From Tritonibacter mobilis (GTDB lineage Bacteria; Pseudomonadota; Alphaproteobacteria; Rhodobacterales; Rhodobacteraceae): DNA of 64,000 nucleotides. Below are positions 9,439-18,411 of this stretch, piece by piece; position 1 is the first letter of the stretch; every line of letters begins with the position of its first letter. The stretch covers positions 1 through 64,000 of the forward strand of contig NZ_LNWY01000013.1 in assembly GCF_001681715.1 (NCBI RefSeq). Reading direction: 5' to 3'. The notes beneath the pieces were generated by a model. The model made no database searches. It was given only the letters and a program-made list of their open reading frames with translations, and was not told where the DNA came from. The translations under genes were made by a program, and so were the position numbers.

Positions 9439-10170
9439 TCAGTTCTTATACGCCGAAACCATCAACATCATTGGCCGTTCCAGTTCCTCCGCCAATTCCG
9501 GCATCGCTGCAATCTGCTGCGGCGAAGGCGCGAATTCCTCAACCCTGCGCAAGGTGAACCCCGCGTTGATCAGGGTGTTGATCGTCGTGGCAAGTGTCCG
9601 GTGGTGTTTCAACACCCCTTTGGCGAACCAGTCGGTGCGGCGTTCACCCTCGTTTGAATACCCGTTGACCGGCCAAGTTTTGCGCCCGTCCTCATCCTCG
9701 ATCCAGTGCGGATGTGCTGCGGCCATGAAAATCGGGTGTTCGATGGTAAAGACCAGATCACCGCCTGCACTCAGCGCCGCGTGGATCATACGGATCAAGC
9801 GCTCAAAATCCTGCACATAGTGAAAGGTCAGAGCGCTGTAGATCAGATCAAATGCGGTTTCGGGCAGTTCAAGCCTATCAAGATCGGCAATGCGATAGGT
9901 GATAGCGGAATCGCTGGTGTCAGCTTGCGCTCGGTCGATCATGTTTTGCGACAGGTCTAGTCCCAGAACCCTGTCCGCCCCCTGCGCGCGAAACCAGCGC
10001 GACGCCCAGCCGAAGCCGCAGCCTAAATCCGCCACACGCTTGCCTGTGAGCTCCGGCAATAACGCGCGAATGGCGGGCCACTCCGGCGCGCCATCCAGCC
10101 CCTGCACCTGCCGGGGCAATTGGCTGTAGCCTGAGAAGAAGTCGGGATTGTCGTAGATATTCTGTGCCAT
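9439..10170 (-). CDS. Class I SAM-dependent methyltransferase
   Basis: A 243-residue methyltransferase. The frame is open further upstream, but the ATG at 10170 (MAQNIYDNPDFFSGY) has an AGGAGA ribosome binding site and gives a normal N-terminus. SAM motif I VADLGCGFGWAS lies near residues 47-58, an acidic motif II (LGLDLSQNM) follows, and a FTIEHPIF segment sits further on. The substrate is unknown; ubiquinone/phospholipid-type and small-molecule methyltransferases share these motifs. It stands alone on the - strand. Confidence 0.85.
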   Translation of the reverse strand: MAQNIYDNPDFFSGYSQLPRQVQGLDGAPEWPAIRALLPELTGKRVADLGCGFGWASRWFRAQGADRVLGLDLSQNMIDRAQADTSDSAITYRIADLDRLELPETAFDLIYSALTFHYVQDFERLIRMIHAALSAGGDLVFTIEHPIFMAAAHPHWIEDEDGRKTWPVNGYSNEGERRTDWFAKGVLKHHRTLATTINTLINAGFTLRRVEEFAPSPQQIAAMPELAEELERPMMLMVSAYKN

Positions 10171-10550
10171 GTGTATCTCCTGATAAAAAGCAGGACGAGG
10201 CACGTTTTCCACGCCAAGAGACCTCGTCCAAAAGGGGCGAGGCCGAGGCTGGCAATCGGCGTGGTCAGGTCGCGTGATCGTCATCCCGGCATCCCGCCAT
10301 GGGGATACCGGCTGACCGGGCGACAATGTGGATGTCCTTCTCAACCATAGGGGTGATATCGCCCCTACTGCGAAAAAAGTCAATTTCACCGCAGTGGCGT
10401 AAAGCCGTAAAACCGATGTCTCGCCCACGGTGTGGTGTCCACGGCCGCTGCCGGATCTGGTGGGGCCAATTGCGCGTCTCAGTTTAAAGGTTTGGCAAGC
10501 TCAACCTGATACCAGCCGATAGATAGTTGGACATTCGGGGCGCATCAGCC
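10171..10550. other. Intergenic region between divergent methyltransferase and chemoreceptor genes
   Basis: About 380 bases that must hold both promoters. The - strand frame of the methyltransferase stays open through most of it but lacks a credible upstream start or family residues. I see no strong dyad, RNA gene or repeat here. Confidence 0.6.
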
Positions 10551-12821
10551 ATGAGCGATCTTTTCAAAACGGTAGCGGGCAAACTGGTCTTAGCGACCGG
10601 AATAGCAATCACTGTCATTCTCGCGGGCTACATCAGCTACAGCGGATGGCGCGCGTCGCGACAGGCCGATCACCAGGTCATGGCCCTCGCCAGCGAAACA
10701 GCGGGAGAGATTGCCCAGACCATAGCGGTTCAAATCACACAAGCGACGTCGGCGGGTGCAGCCGTCAGTGGCGCGGTCTCGGGCTATATGTCCACTGGCA
10801 ACGCCACCACTGCCAATGTGATCGAAATCCTGCGTGGTGTTCCCACACAGTACGATACAGTCTTTTCTGCGTGGATGGCGGGCCTGCCCGATGGGGGAAC
10901 CGATGCCTTTCTGACAGGATCGGAGGGTCGCAACGACAACGGTGTCTTCACCCCCTATTGGACCAAGGCCGCGCAGGGTGGTCTGGATTTTGCAACCTTT
11001 GCGATCGACGCGAGCGCCCAGTGGTTTGCCGTGCCAGTCAAAACCGCAAAAGGAATAATCACCGAACCTTACCTCTCTGAGGAAGGCCGGCTTTTGACCT
11101 CAGTCGCTGTTCCCGTCATCGTCGATGGGCAAACGCTCGGCGTGGCCGGCGTCGACATCGTGTTGACAGATCTGACCACAATGCTCGCAACGCTCGAAAC
11201 CTTCGAAGGTGGACGCGTCATGTTGGTGGACAGCAGCGGCAAATGGCTCGCCAACCCAGATGAAGCAATCTTGACCCAACCTTATGACGACGCCGGGGCG
11301 GATCTCCTGAAGGCGGCCCTGGCAGACGGCGCACCACGGGTGATCGAGGGGCTTCCTGATGGCGCCACCCGCCTCGTCTTTCCGTTCACCGCGCCCGGCA
11401 TGAACACCACCTGGGCCACAATTTTGGATGTCCCGGCCGCGGTCTTCACCAACCCGGTCCGCGAGGCCGTCTTCTCTTCCGTGTCAGGTGGGGTATTGAT
11501 CCTGATAATGTCGCTGGGCACGATCTACCTGACCGCGCGGGCCTTGGTGGGACGCCCCCTTGGCGACATGCTCGCCTCAGTCAATAAGCTCGCCGCCGGG
11601 CAATACAGTGATGCTGTGCAGGGCACCGAACGCCAGGACGACGTCGGCACAATGGCCGCATCTGTCGAAGCCCTGCGCGCACGCTTGCTCGAAAAAGAAG
11701 AGATGGAGCAGGAACAGGACCGCCAGCAAGCAGAGCAGGCGCGGGTTGTGGAAACACTCGCCAAGAGCCTGCAAGCCCTAGCAAAAGGCGATCTGTCGCA
11801 CACGATTGATGTCCGCTTCTCCGGCTCCTACGAGGCCCTGCGAGAGGACTTCAACCTGACCGTCAACACGTTGAATGACATGATGGCAAAGCTCTCCGAG
11901 AGCATCAGGGAAATTCGCGCGCGTTCAGATGAAATCAGCTTGGGTTCTGATGAGTTGGCGCGCCGCACGGAAAGCCAGGCTGCCACGCTGGAGGAAACGG
12001 TCGCAGCGCTTGATGAGATGACAACCTCCGTCCGCTCGGCCGCGGATACAGCCTCCAATGCGGAACGCAATATTTCCGAGACCCGCAAAAATGCCCAAAC
12101 CTCCGGTACCATCGTCAGAGATGCGGTGGTCGCCATGTCAGAGATCGAGAAGTCCTCGGAAAAGATCAAACACATCATCAATGTCATCGAAGACATCGCC
12201 TTTCAGACCAATCTGCTGGCTCTGAACGCCGGCGTTGAGGCCGCGCGCGCAGGCGAGGTCGGTCGTGGCTTCGCGGTTGTGGCCTCCGAGGTGCGCGGCC
12301 TTGCGCAGCGCTCGTCTGAGGCAGCCATGGATATCAAACAGCTGATCGAAGCCAGCTCTGCCCAAGTGACGACCGGGGTCGATTTGGTCAACCGCGCAGG
12401 GGACTCCCTCACCGACATCGTGGAGCGCGTTGCCCGCGTCGCCGACGAGATGTCAGAAATCGCTGCGGGTGCAAACGAACAATCCGTTGGGCTTGGTGAA
12501 ATCAACGTGGGCGCAACGCAGCTCGATCAGGTGACCCAGCACAACGCTGCAATGGTCGAGGAAACATCTGCCGCAGCCGCCACGCTCCAGCAGGAGGCTG
12601 CATCTCTCGAAAGTCAGGTCGGTCGGTTTACATTGCGCAAAGGCACCGCTCAGGCCCAACCTCAAGCGCCGCGCAAGCCCGCCCCGACCAGTGGCTCTCC
12701 ACTCATCGAGCTTGGCTCTGACGGACGAACCAGAACGCGCAATGATCAGCCCGAGGTGGTCGTGTTCGAACCACCACGCGGCGGGCAACGCGTTTCAAAT
12801 GGGGATTGGACTGACTTCTAA
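10551..12821 (+). CDS. Methyl-accepting chemotaxis protein with C-terminal docking pentapeptide
   Basis: A 756-residue inner-membrane chemoreceptor. A TTG start at 10527 is possible, but the ATG at 10551 ([12 protein letters not shown]) is preferred by likeness to other receptors. A membrane helix at about 8-30 is followed by a double-Cache-like periplasmic domain (35-300), a second helix (310-332), two HAMP segments, and a complete signalling domain with the tip [21 protein letters not shown] split over about residues 555-575. The protein ends DWTDF, which fits the x-W-x-x-F docking motif for CheR/CheB. The ligand is unknown; dCache receptors often sense amino or carboxylic acids. Confidence 0.93.
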   Translation: MSDLFKTVAGKLVLATGIAITVILAGYISYSGWRASRQADHQVMALASETAGEIAQTIAVQITQATSAGAAVSGAVSGYMSTGNATTANVIEILRGVPTQYDTVFSAWMAGLPDGGTDAFLTGSEGRNDNGVFTPYWTKAAQGGLDFATFAIDASAQWFAVPVKTAKGIITEPYLSEEGRLLTSVAVPVIVDGQTLGVAGVDIVLTDLTTMLATLETFEGGRVMLVDSSGKWLANPDEAILTQPYDDAGADLLKAALADGAPRVIEGLPDGATRLVFPFTAPGMNTTWATILDVPAAVFTNPVREAVFSSVSGGVLILIMSLGTIYLTARALVGRPLGDMLASVNKLAAGQYSDAVQGTERQDDVGTMAASVEALRARLLEKEEMEQEQDRQQAEQARVVETLAKSLQALAKGDLSHTIDVRFSGSYEALREDFNLTVNTLNDMMAKLSESIREIRARSDEISLGSDELARRTESQAATLEETVAALDEMTTSVRSAADTASNAERNISETRKNAQTSGTIVRDAVVAMSEIEKSSEKIKHIINVIEDIAFQTNLLALNAGVEAARAGEVGRGFAVVASEVRGLAQRSSEAAMDIKQLIEASSAQVTTGVDLVNRAGDSLTDIVERVARVADEMSEIAAGANEQSVGLGEINVGATQLDQVTQHNAAMVEETSAAAATLQQEAASLESQVGRFTLRKGTAQAQPQAPRKPAPTSGSPLIELGSDGRTRTRNDQPEVVVFEPPRGGQRVSNGDWTDF

Positions 12822-13176
12822 AGGGTATTGAATGTCAGATGACAATCAACCTTGGCGTCATGAACTGAACCAAACAACACCTCTGCCGGGCAACCTGTAT
12901 CGCGGATCTGCTCCTCACAGCGCCAACCAGGTTGCCCGTCGCAGACCAGACTGTCCAACAGATCGTGCGCTCATCAGAGATTGAGGTCAAATTTTCACAG
13001 CACAGCAATTTGGAGCGCAGCGGGCACAGCAAACCTCAAATAGTAGTTCGGATTGGCACCGATACAGATTGGCTTCGGCACCCCTCGTCCCATGTTGATG
13101 CACCACCGCTAAGCACCAGTCGGGGCAGAATTTTCCTGCAATTAAGCAGAAACCCATGCAAATCAAAGGGGTAGAA
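12822..13176. other. Intergenic region between chemoreceptor gene and tRNA-Val
   Basis: About 355 bases between convergent units. No clear terminator, RNA gene or repeat was seen. Short open frames on both strands have no ribosome binding site or recognisable product. Confidence 0.55.
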
Positions 13177-13251
13177 TGGTGGGTGATAAGAGATTTGAAC
13201 TCCTGACATCTTCGATGTGAACGAAGCGCTCTACCACTGAGCTAATCACCC
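13177..13251 (-). tRNA. tRNA-Val (anticodon CAC)
   Basis: All four arms pair. The acceptor stem GGGTGAT/ATCACCC (13245-13251 with 13181-13187) is fully paired, and the D stem is GCTC/GAGC. The anticodon stem CTTCG/CGAAG closes the 7-base loop TTCACAT, giving anticodon CAC (13217-13219), which reads the Val codon GUG. The T stem AGGAG/CTCTT has one G-T pair. CCA is encoded (13177-13179) after discriminator A. It lies downstream of the HU-like gene on the same strand. Confidence 0.96.
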
Positions 13252-13270
13252 GTGAGGCTGGTGTTTATCC

Positions 13271-13711
13271 TCAGCACTCAGGCTTCGCAAGAGGGGTACT
13301 TGCAGTTTTTTGCTCCTGCGATGGCTTTTCGGCAATCGCAGGTTTACGCCGCAATTTGCAAATATGGATGCGCCCGTTTGGGGTATCCTTGCTGCGGTTT
13401 ACGCGCAGTTTCCCCATCGGTTCCAGATGCAGTGGCCGTTTAGCGTCAATGGCCTCGCCCAGAACCGCCAGCATGGCCTCGACCACAGGTTTTGCATCGC
13501 GTTTTTTTACACCACTGCGCGCCACAACTTGGTCGATCAACTCCTTTTTGCGTAGCTCGAGAACTGGGGTTTGCTCCACAGGTGAAGAGGACGAATCCGC
13601 CGCTGTTTCAACTGCAGATGTCGCAACCTCTACCTTTGGAGATGAGGACGCAACGCGCGCGGTGCTGTGTTTCGGCCGCGGGCTTGTGGAGGGGGTGCGG
13701 GGTTTTGCCAT
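13271..13711 (-). CDS. HU-family DNA-binding protein with long N-terminal tail
   Basis: A 146-residue protein. The C-terminal 85 or so residues have the HU/IHF fold pattern: LRKKELIDQVVARSGVKKRDA, then a beta arm region with the PMGKLRVNRSKDTPNGR segment. The first 60 residues are a low-complexity tail rich in Ser, Thr, Pro, Ala and Lys, absent from classical 90-residue HU. The ATG at 13711 (MAKPRTPSTS) has an AGGA motif just upstream and is preferred over in-frame starts further up. It probably binds and bends DNA in the nucleoid. Copy or histone-like role is inferred only. Confidence 0.85.
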   Translation of the reverse strand: MAKPRTPSTSPRPKHSTARVASSSPKVEVATSAVETAADSSSSPVEQTPVLELRKKELIDQVVARSGVKKRDAKPVVEAMLAVLGEAIDAKRPLHLEPMGKLRVNRSKDTPNGRIHICKLRRKPAIAEKPSQEQKTASTPLAKPEC

Positions 13712-13839
13712 AGTTCCTGCCTTTTGTTTTTCTGTGCTCGTCTCACCTGCGCGGATTTCGATACTCGAGCGCACGCAGATCACTTTCTGCGGTGAAACTA
13801 GCGCATAACCGATAGAAAATCATGGAAAACCCAACATCC

Positions 13840-13898
13840 GGGGCTCTGCCCCTCTTGGCCTGCGGCCAATTCACCCCGGGATATTTTTAGTTAGAAGA
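13840..13898 (-). repeat. Intergenic repeat, copy 1
   Basis: Read on the - strand it runs TTCTAACT, AAATATCCCGG, a GGTGAATTGGCC segment, and a GGGGCAGAGCCCC hairpin (13840-13852). It faces copy 2 head to head, so the two outer AAATATCCCGG/TTCTAAC parts form a long inverted repeat. Relatives are at 24666-24726 and 49081-49128. Confidence 0.75.
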
Positions 13899-13923
13899 AT
13901 AGGTGAGAAACACCCCCCGGCTC

Positions 13924-13966
13924 TCTTCTAACTCCAAATATCCCGGAGCGCGAGGCAGAGCCTCGC
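13924..13966 (+). repeat. Intergenic repeat, copy 2
   Basis: On the + strand: TTCTAACTCCAAATATCCCGG followed by a 7-bp hairpin GCGAGGC-AGA-GCCTCGC (13950-13966). It has the same order of parts as the other copies, with compensated stem changes. Confidence 0.72.
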
Positions 13967-14265
13967 ATCCTGTTGCAGGGCGAGCGGGCGCTGGGGTTGG
14001 GGGATTTTCAGGTTTCTGTGGCACACTGACAAATGTCGCGACATGGCACCGGAATTGACACCTCCGGACCGGGATTTACCCCCAGAGATCACCTCTCAAC
14101 CAAAGGTGCAGGGGGTCCGATCTGAAGACTTCATCCGGATCACGCGCGGGACAGGCCCGCGTGGATCAAACCCGCCTGCCCTCCCGGCGGCGCCGCCATC
14201 TGGTGCAAAACCGCGAAACCTAAGGATCGCACCGCACCCAACCCAACGACGCCCAGCATATAGAA

Positions 14266-14290
14266 AGGGCGCCCCGAACCGGGACGCCCT
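14266..14290 (-). terminator. Terminator of lon
   Basis: On the - strand AGGGCG-x-CCC pairs with GGG-x-CGCCCT around a 5-base loop, with one mismatch, and TTTCTAT follows. It begins 27 bases after the lon stop. Confidence 0.75.
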
Positions 14291-14316
14291 CCATCACACT
14301 CAATACGCGACGGTGC

Positions 14317-16725
14317 TTAGTGCGCCGTGGCGCCGCTGGCGTCTCCGCCTTTCAGCGCGGCAGCGGCGGCGGCGGCCTCTTCGGCCTCCTCGTCCCACTC
14401 GATCGCTTCGGGCTGGCGGACCAGCGCGTGTTTCAGCACCTCAGAGACGTGATCGACCGGGATGATTTCCAGCCCTTCTTTCACGTTGTCCGGGATCTCC
14501 GGCAGGTCTTTTTCGTTCTCCTTGGGGATGAGAACGGTCTTGATGCCGCCACGCAGCGCTGCGAGCAGTTTTTCCTTCAGACCACCGATGGCCAGCGCAT
14601 TGCCGCGCAGGGTGACCTCGCCGGTCATGGCGATGTCCTTGCGCACGGGAATGCCCGTCAGCACCGACACGATGGAGGTCACCATCGCCAGACCCGCCGA
14701 GGGGCCGTCTTTGGGCGTTGCGCCTTCGGGGACGTGGACGTGGATGTCCCATTTGTCAAAGCGCGGCGGCTTGATGCCCAGACGTGGCGAGACGGAGCGC
14801 ACATAAGAGCTTGCCGCCTCGATCGATTCCTTCATCACATCGCCCAGTTTACCGGTGGTCTTCATCCGACCTTTACCCGGCAGGCGCAGCGCCTCGATGG
14901 ACAGCAGTTCACCGCCAACGGAGGTATAGGCAAGCCCGGTGACCACACCGACCTGATCCTCAAGCTCCGCCAGACCGTAGCGATACTTCGCCACGCCCAG
15001 GAAATCGCCGAGATTGTCGGGCGTCACCTTCACGCTTTCGGTCTCTTTTTTGACGATAGAGGTCAGCGCCTTGCGGGCCACTTTGGCAATCTCACGTTCG
15101 AGGTTCCGCACGCCCGCCTCGCGGGTGTAGGTGCGGATGATCTCTGTGAGTGCTGCGTCGGTCAGCTCGAACTCCTTGGCCTTCAGGCCATGGTTCTTCA
15201 CCTGTTTGGAAATCAGGTGCTGCTTGGCGATCTCACGCTTTTCGTCCTCGGTGTAGCCAGAGAGCGGAATGATCTCCATCCGGTCCAGAAGTGGGCCCGG
15301 CATATTGTAGCTGTTCGAGGTGGTCAGGAACATCACGTTCGAGAGGTCATATTCGACCTCCAGATAGTGGTCCACAAAGGTGCCATTCTGTTCCGGATCA
15401 AGCACTTCGAGCATCGCCGAGGCCGGATCGCCACGGAAGTCCTGCCCCATCTTGTCGATCTCGTCCAAGAGGATCAGCGGGTTCGTGGTCTTGGCCTTTT
15501 TCAGCGCCTGAATGATCTTGCCCGGCATGGAGCCAATATAGGTCCGGCGGTGACCACGGATCTCGGACTCGTCGCGCACGCCACCCAGAGAAATCCGGAT
15601 AAATTCACGACCCGTCGCCTTGGCAACGGATTTGCCCAGCGAGGTTTTACCCACGCCCGGAGGGCCAACAAGGCACAGGATCGGGCCTTTGAGTTTGGCA
15701 GAACGCTGCTGCACCGCGAGATATTCGACGATGCGTTCTTTCACCTTTTCAAGGCCATAGTGGTCCTTGTCGAGGATATCCTGCGCGCGGCCCAGATCCT
15801 TTTTGACGCGGGATTTGGTGCCCCACGGGATCGACAGCATCCAGTCGAGGTAGTTGCGCACAACTGTGGCCTCGGCCGACATCGGCGACATATTCTTGAG
15901 CTTCTTGATCTCGGCATCGGCCTTTTCACGGGCCTCTTTCGACAGCTTCGTGCCTTCGATCTTTTCTTCCAGCTCGGCAATCTCGCCAGCGCCATCTTCG
16001 CCGTCGCCAAGCTCCTTCTGAATGGCTTTCATCTGCTCATTCAGATAGTACTCGCGCTGGGTCTTCTCCATCTGCGTCTTGACGCGGGTCTTGATCTTTT
16101 TCTCGACCTGCAGCACCGACAGTTCGGACTGCATCAGCGCATAGACCTTCTCCAGCCGCTCGCTGATCGGCAGGGTTTCCAGAAGCTCCTGCTTGCGGTC
16201 CACCTCGATGCCGAGATGTCCAGCCACGAGATCGGCCAGTTTGGCAGGTTCGGTGGTTTCACCGACGGCGGTCAGCGCCTCTTCGGGGATGTTTTTGCGC
16301 ACCTTGGCATAGCGCTCGAACTCATCACCGACGGTGCGCAGCAGCGCCTCCGTGGTGGTCACATCGCCGGGCATTTCCGACAGCGCCTCGGCGCGGGCCT
16401 CAAAGAAAGTGTCGTTGTCCAGAAACTCGGTGATCTTCACCCGCTGATGACCTTCGACCAGCACCTTCACGGTGCCGTCGGGCAGCTTCAGCAGTTGCAG
16501 CACATTGGCCAGCACGCCAGTGCGGTAGATACCATCCTGATCCGGATCGTCCTCGGACGGGTCGATCTGGCTGGACAAGAGAATCTGCTTGTCATCGGAC
16601 ATGACTTCTTCGAGGGCATGTACCGACTTCTCCCGGCCCACGAACAGCGGCACGATCATGTGGGGGAAAACCACGATGTCGCGCAGCGGCAGTACGGGGT
16701 AGGAGGAATTGAGAGGCTCTTGCAT
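14317..16725 (-). CDS. lon: ATP-dependent protease Lon (La)
   Basis: An 802-residue cytosolic AAA+ protease that removes damaged and regulatory proteins. The N-terminal substrate-binding domain starts PVLPLRDIVVFPHMI. Walker A GPPGVGKTSLGKS lies near residue 355, Walker B (LILLDEIDKM) follows, and the serine-lysine protease dyad is in PKDGPSAGLA (Ser about 676) and GGLKEKLLAA (Lys about 718). Length is normal for bacterial LonA. The ATG at 16725 has AAGGA about 7 bases upstream. It ends in an acidic, Ala-rich tail. The terminator follows directly. Confidence 0.98.
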   Translation of the reverse strand: MQEPLNSSYPVLPLRDIVVFPHMIVPLFVGREKSVHALEEVMSDDKQILLSSQIDPSEDDPDQDGIYRTGVLANVLQLLKLPDGTVKVLVEGHQRVKITEFLDNDTFFEARAEALSEMPGDVTTTEALLRTVGDEFERYAKVRKNIPEEALTAVGETTEPAKLADLVAGHLGIEVDRKQELLETLPISERLEKVYALMQSELSVLQVEKKIKTRVKTQMEKTQREYYLNEQMKAIQKELGDGEDGAGEIAELEEKIEGTKLSKEAREKADAEIKKLKNMSPMSAEATVVRNYLDWMLSIPWGTKSRVKKDLGRAQDILDKDHYGLEKVKERIVEYLAVQQRSAKLKGPILCLVGPPGVGKTSLGKSVAKATGREFIRISLGGVRDESEIRGHRRTYIGSMPGKIIQALKKAKTTNPLILLDEIDKMGQDFRGDPASAMLEVLDPEQNGTFVDHYLEVEYDLSNVMFLTTSNSYNMPGPLLDRMEIIPLSGYTEDEKREIAKQHLISKQVKNHGLKAKEFELTDAALTEIIRTYTREAGVRNLEREIAKVARKALTSIVKKETESVKVTPDNLGDFLGVAKYRYGLAELEDQVGVVTGLAYTSVGGELLSIEALRLPGKGRMKTTGKLGDVMKESIEAASSYVRSVSPRLGIKPPRFDKWDIHVHVPEGATPKDGPSAGLAMVTSIVSVLTGIPVRKDIAMTGEVTLRGNALAIGGLKEKLLAALRGGIKTVLIPKENEKDLPEIPDNVKEGLEIIPVDHVSEVLKHALVRQPEAIEWDEEAEEAAAAAAALKGGDASGATAH

Positions 16726-17038
16726 ACTCGGTCCTTTTTCTTAGCAAGACGGCCAGGCCCCGTATGTTCGGCAACCGCGGTCGTCTCCTCACTCGGATTA
16801 TTTATCTGGTCAGGCGGGTCGAGATATTCAACCGCCCTGCCTCAAACGTTGTCTACCAGAATGCCCCGTGCATGATCTGACCACAAGGGCGCAAATGGTG
16901 AAACGGTGAGCAAAGCCCTAACATCGTCAGCCCATGCCGTTCCGTCGCCAATAAGCTGGCGTAAATTGTCTGTGATCCGCAGGCGGATTTCCCCGCCTGC
17001 GTCGATATAGCTAAGGTGATCTGGCCAGAGGTCGAGAC
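16726..17038. other. Intergenic region upstream of lon
   Basis: About 313 bases. It should hold the lon promoter; a possible TTGAAT...AGATAA pair on - (18-base spacer, around 16790-16835) is weak. An 8-bp-stem hairpin (16979-17000) lies downstream of the reductase gene. No gene is seen. Confidence 0.5.
16979..17000 (-). terminator. Hairpin downstream of reductase gene
   Basis: A perfect 8-bp stem GCAGGCGG/CCGCCTGC with a 6-base loop, 39 bases after the reductase stop. No T run follows on -, so it may be a 3'-end stabilising hairpin rather than an intrinsic terminator. Confidence 0.4.
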
Positions 17039-18139
17039 CTATTCCGCCGCCTGAAGTTCCAGCGTCGGATAGTCGGTGAACCCTTTGTCACCACCGCCAT
17101 AAAAGGTCGCTTGATCGCCTTCTGCCAAGGGGGCGTCCGCCTTCAGGCGCGCCACCAGATCCGGGTTGGAGATGAAGGGCCGCCCAAAGGCCACCAGATC
17201 CACCGCGCCGCTTTCGGTCCGGGCCAGGGCCGTCTCGCGATCATAGCCGTTATTGGCCATATAGGTTCCGGTATAAAGCTGGCGCAGGGTCTCAAAATCC
17301 CCTTCGCGCGCGCCACCGGTGTCGCCTTCGATCAGGTGCAGATAGGCCAGATCATAGGTGTTCAGTCGTTCGATCACCGGGGTGTAATGGGCCACCGGGT
17401 CGCTGTCGGAGACATCGTTAAAGCTGGCAAAGGGCGACAGCCGCACACCGATGCGCCCCGGCTCCCAGACGGTGGCCAATGCGTCCAGCACCTCAAACAG
17501 GAAACGCGCCCGATTTTCTGCCGAGCCACCATAGGCATCACTGCGGGTGTTGACCCCATCCTTGAGGAATTGTTCCAGCAGATAGCCATTGGCGGCATGC
17601 AGCTCAACGCCGTCAAATCCCGCCTCTTTGGCGTATTTTGCGGCCTGAACGTAATCTTCGATCACGCGCTGAATGCCTGCAACCGTCAGCGCCTCGGGCG
17701 TCGCGGTGGGTTCAAACCCGGCATGGGTAAAGGTCTGCGCCTCCGCCGCCTGATCGGTCGGCCCCACCGCTTTTACGCCCTCGGGCAGCAGCGAGTCATG
17801 GGTGATCCGCCCCACGTGCCACAGCTGGATCACGATCTTGCCGCCCTTGGCATGCACCGCATCGGTGACCTTGCGCCATGCGGCGGCCTGCGCGGCGGTG
17901 TGGATGCCGGGGGTCTGGATATACCCTTTGGCCTCGGCGCTGATCTGGCTGCCTTCGGTGATGATCAAACCGGCGCTGGCGCGTTGGGCGTAGTATTCGG
18001 CGTGACGGTCGAGCACCTCTCCGGTGGTGTCGTCGGCACGGTTGCGCGTCAGCGGCGCCATCACCACGCGATTTGTCAACTCAAGGGCACCGGCGGTGGT
18101 TGCGGCAAACAGGTTCTGGCTCACGGGTTTCTGGCTCAC
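17039..18139 (-). CDS. Old Yellow Enzyme-type alkene reductase (NADH:flavin oxidoreductase)
   Basis: A 366-residue FMN-dependent reductase that reduces activated C=C bonds or nitro compounds with NAD(P)H. The N-terminus LFAATTAGALELTNRVVMA, the substrate-binding HAAN pair (near residue 180, in ELHAANGYLLEQFLKDG) and the FGRPFISNPDL segment are typical of the NemA/OYE family. The start is GTG. Two in-frame GTGs, at 18139 and 18124, lie in a 15-bp tandem repeat; the upstream one is chosen because a GGA lies about 10 bases before it, but either could be used. Operator-like sites lie upstream. The natural substrate is unknown. Confidence 0.9.
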   Translation of the reverse strand: MSQKPVSQNLFAATTAGALELTNRVVMAPLTRNRADDTTGEVLDRHAEYYAQRASAGLIITEGSQISAEAKGYIQTPGIHTAAQAAAWRKVTDAVHAKGGKIVIQLWHVGRITHDSLLPEGVKAVGPTDQAAEAQTFTHAGFEPTATPEALTVAGIQRVIEDYVQAAKYAKEAGFDGVELHAANGYLLEQFLKDGVNTRSDAYGGSAENRARFLFEVLDALATVWEPGRIGVRLSPFASFNDVSDSDPVAHYTPVIERLNTYDLAYLHLIEGDTGGAREGDFETLRQLYTGTYMANNGYDRETALARTESGAVDLVAFGRPFISNPDLVARLKADAPLAEGDQATFYGGGDKGFTDYPTLELQAAE

Positions 18140-18143
18140 GGGG
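18114..18143 (-). repeat. 15-bp tandem duplication carrying two GTG start codons
   Basis: Units 18114-18128 and 18129-18143 differ at one base. Each contains an in-frame GTG followed by Ser-Gln codons, so the reductase can start as MSQKPVSQNL or MSQNL. Confidence 0.85.
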
Positions 18144-18164
18144 AGTATCCTTCGCTCAAAGTAT

Positions 18165-18183
18165 CCAGCAACAGGAATGTTGC
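18165..18183. promoter_or_regulatory. Operator-like site 1 upstream of reductase
   Basis: CCAGCAACAGGAATGTTGC contains a GCAAC-N6-GTTGC inverted repeat (18168-18183), 26 bases upstream of the reductase start. It is repeated with three changes at 18224-18242. Binding factor unknown. Confidence 0.45.
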
Positions 18184-18223
18184 CCCACAAGAACTGAGCA
18201 TCCCCCCTCCGCCTTTCAACCCT

Positions 18224-18242
18224 CCAGCAACGAGAATGTTTC
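18224..18242. promoter_or_regulatory. Operator-like site 2 upstream of reductase
   Basis: A direct repeat of site 1 with 16 of 19 bases the same; the right half-site is degraded (GTTTC). The centre-to-centre distance is 59 bases. Confidence 0.4.
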
Positions 18243-18320
18243 GAAACCCCGAAAAACCCAGCGCAATCGCCCCCTTCGTTCCGCAACAATGTGGGAAATA
18301 TCTCATAATATCAGAACGTT

Positions 18321-18348
18321 AAAAGTCCTCCCCGAAGGGCGGCCTTTT
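18321..18348 (-). terminator. Probable terminator downstream of tgt
   Basis: An AAAAG-x-CC-x-CCC stem pairs with GGG-x-GG-x-CTTTT around a short loop (two mismatches). A and T runs on both sides would allow it to act in both directions. Confidence 0.5.
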
Positions 18349-18411
18349 TACGTTCACGAAGAGGTGCGCGACTGCCCTCCCGCTTGGCGGTCGGGTTCAA
18401 ACCCGCGCGTG

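Larger units (their letters stand above)
13712..14316. other. Intergenic region between lon and HU-like gene
   Basis: About 605 bases. It holds two inverted copies of the intergenic repeat (13840-13898 and 13924-13966), a 12-bp palindrome ATGTCGCGACAT (14033-14044) and the lon terminator (14266-14290). No gene is evident; an open frame on + overlapping the lon 3' end has no family features. Confidence 0.6.

Noticed and set aside
12835-13174. Small genes between the chemoreceptor and the tRNA
   Set aside because: Frames on both strands lack a start signal and resemble nothing known.
14320-16875. An 851-codon open frame on + opposite lon
   Set aside because: It is the antisense of a clear Lon gene; high GC third positions keep the frame open and the product resembles no family.
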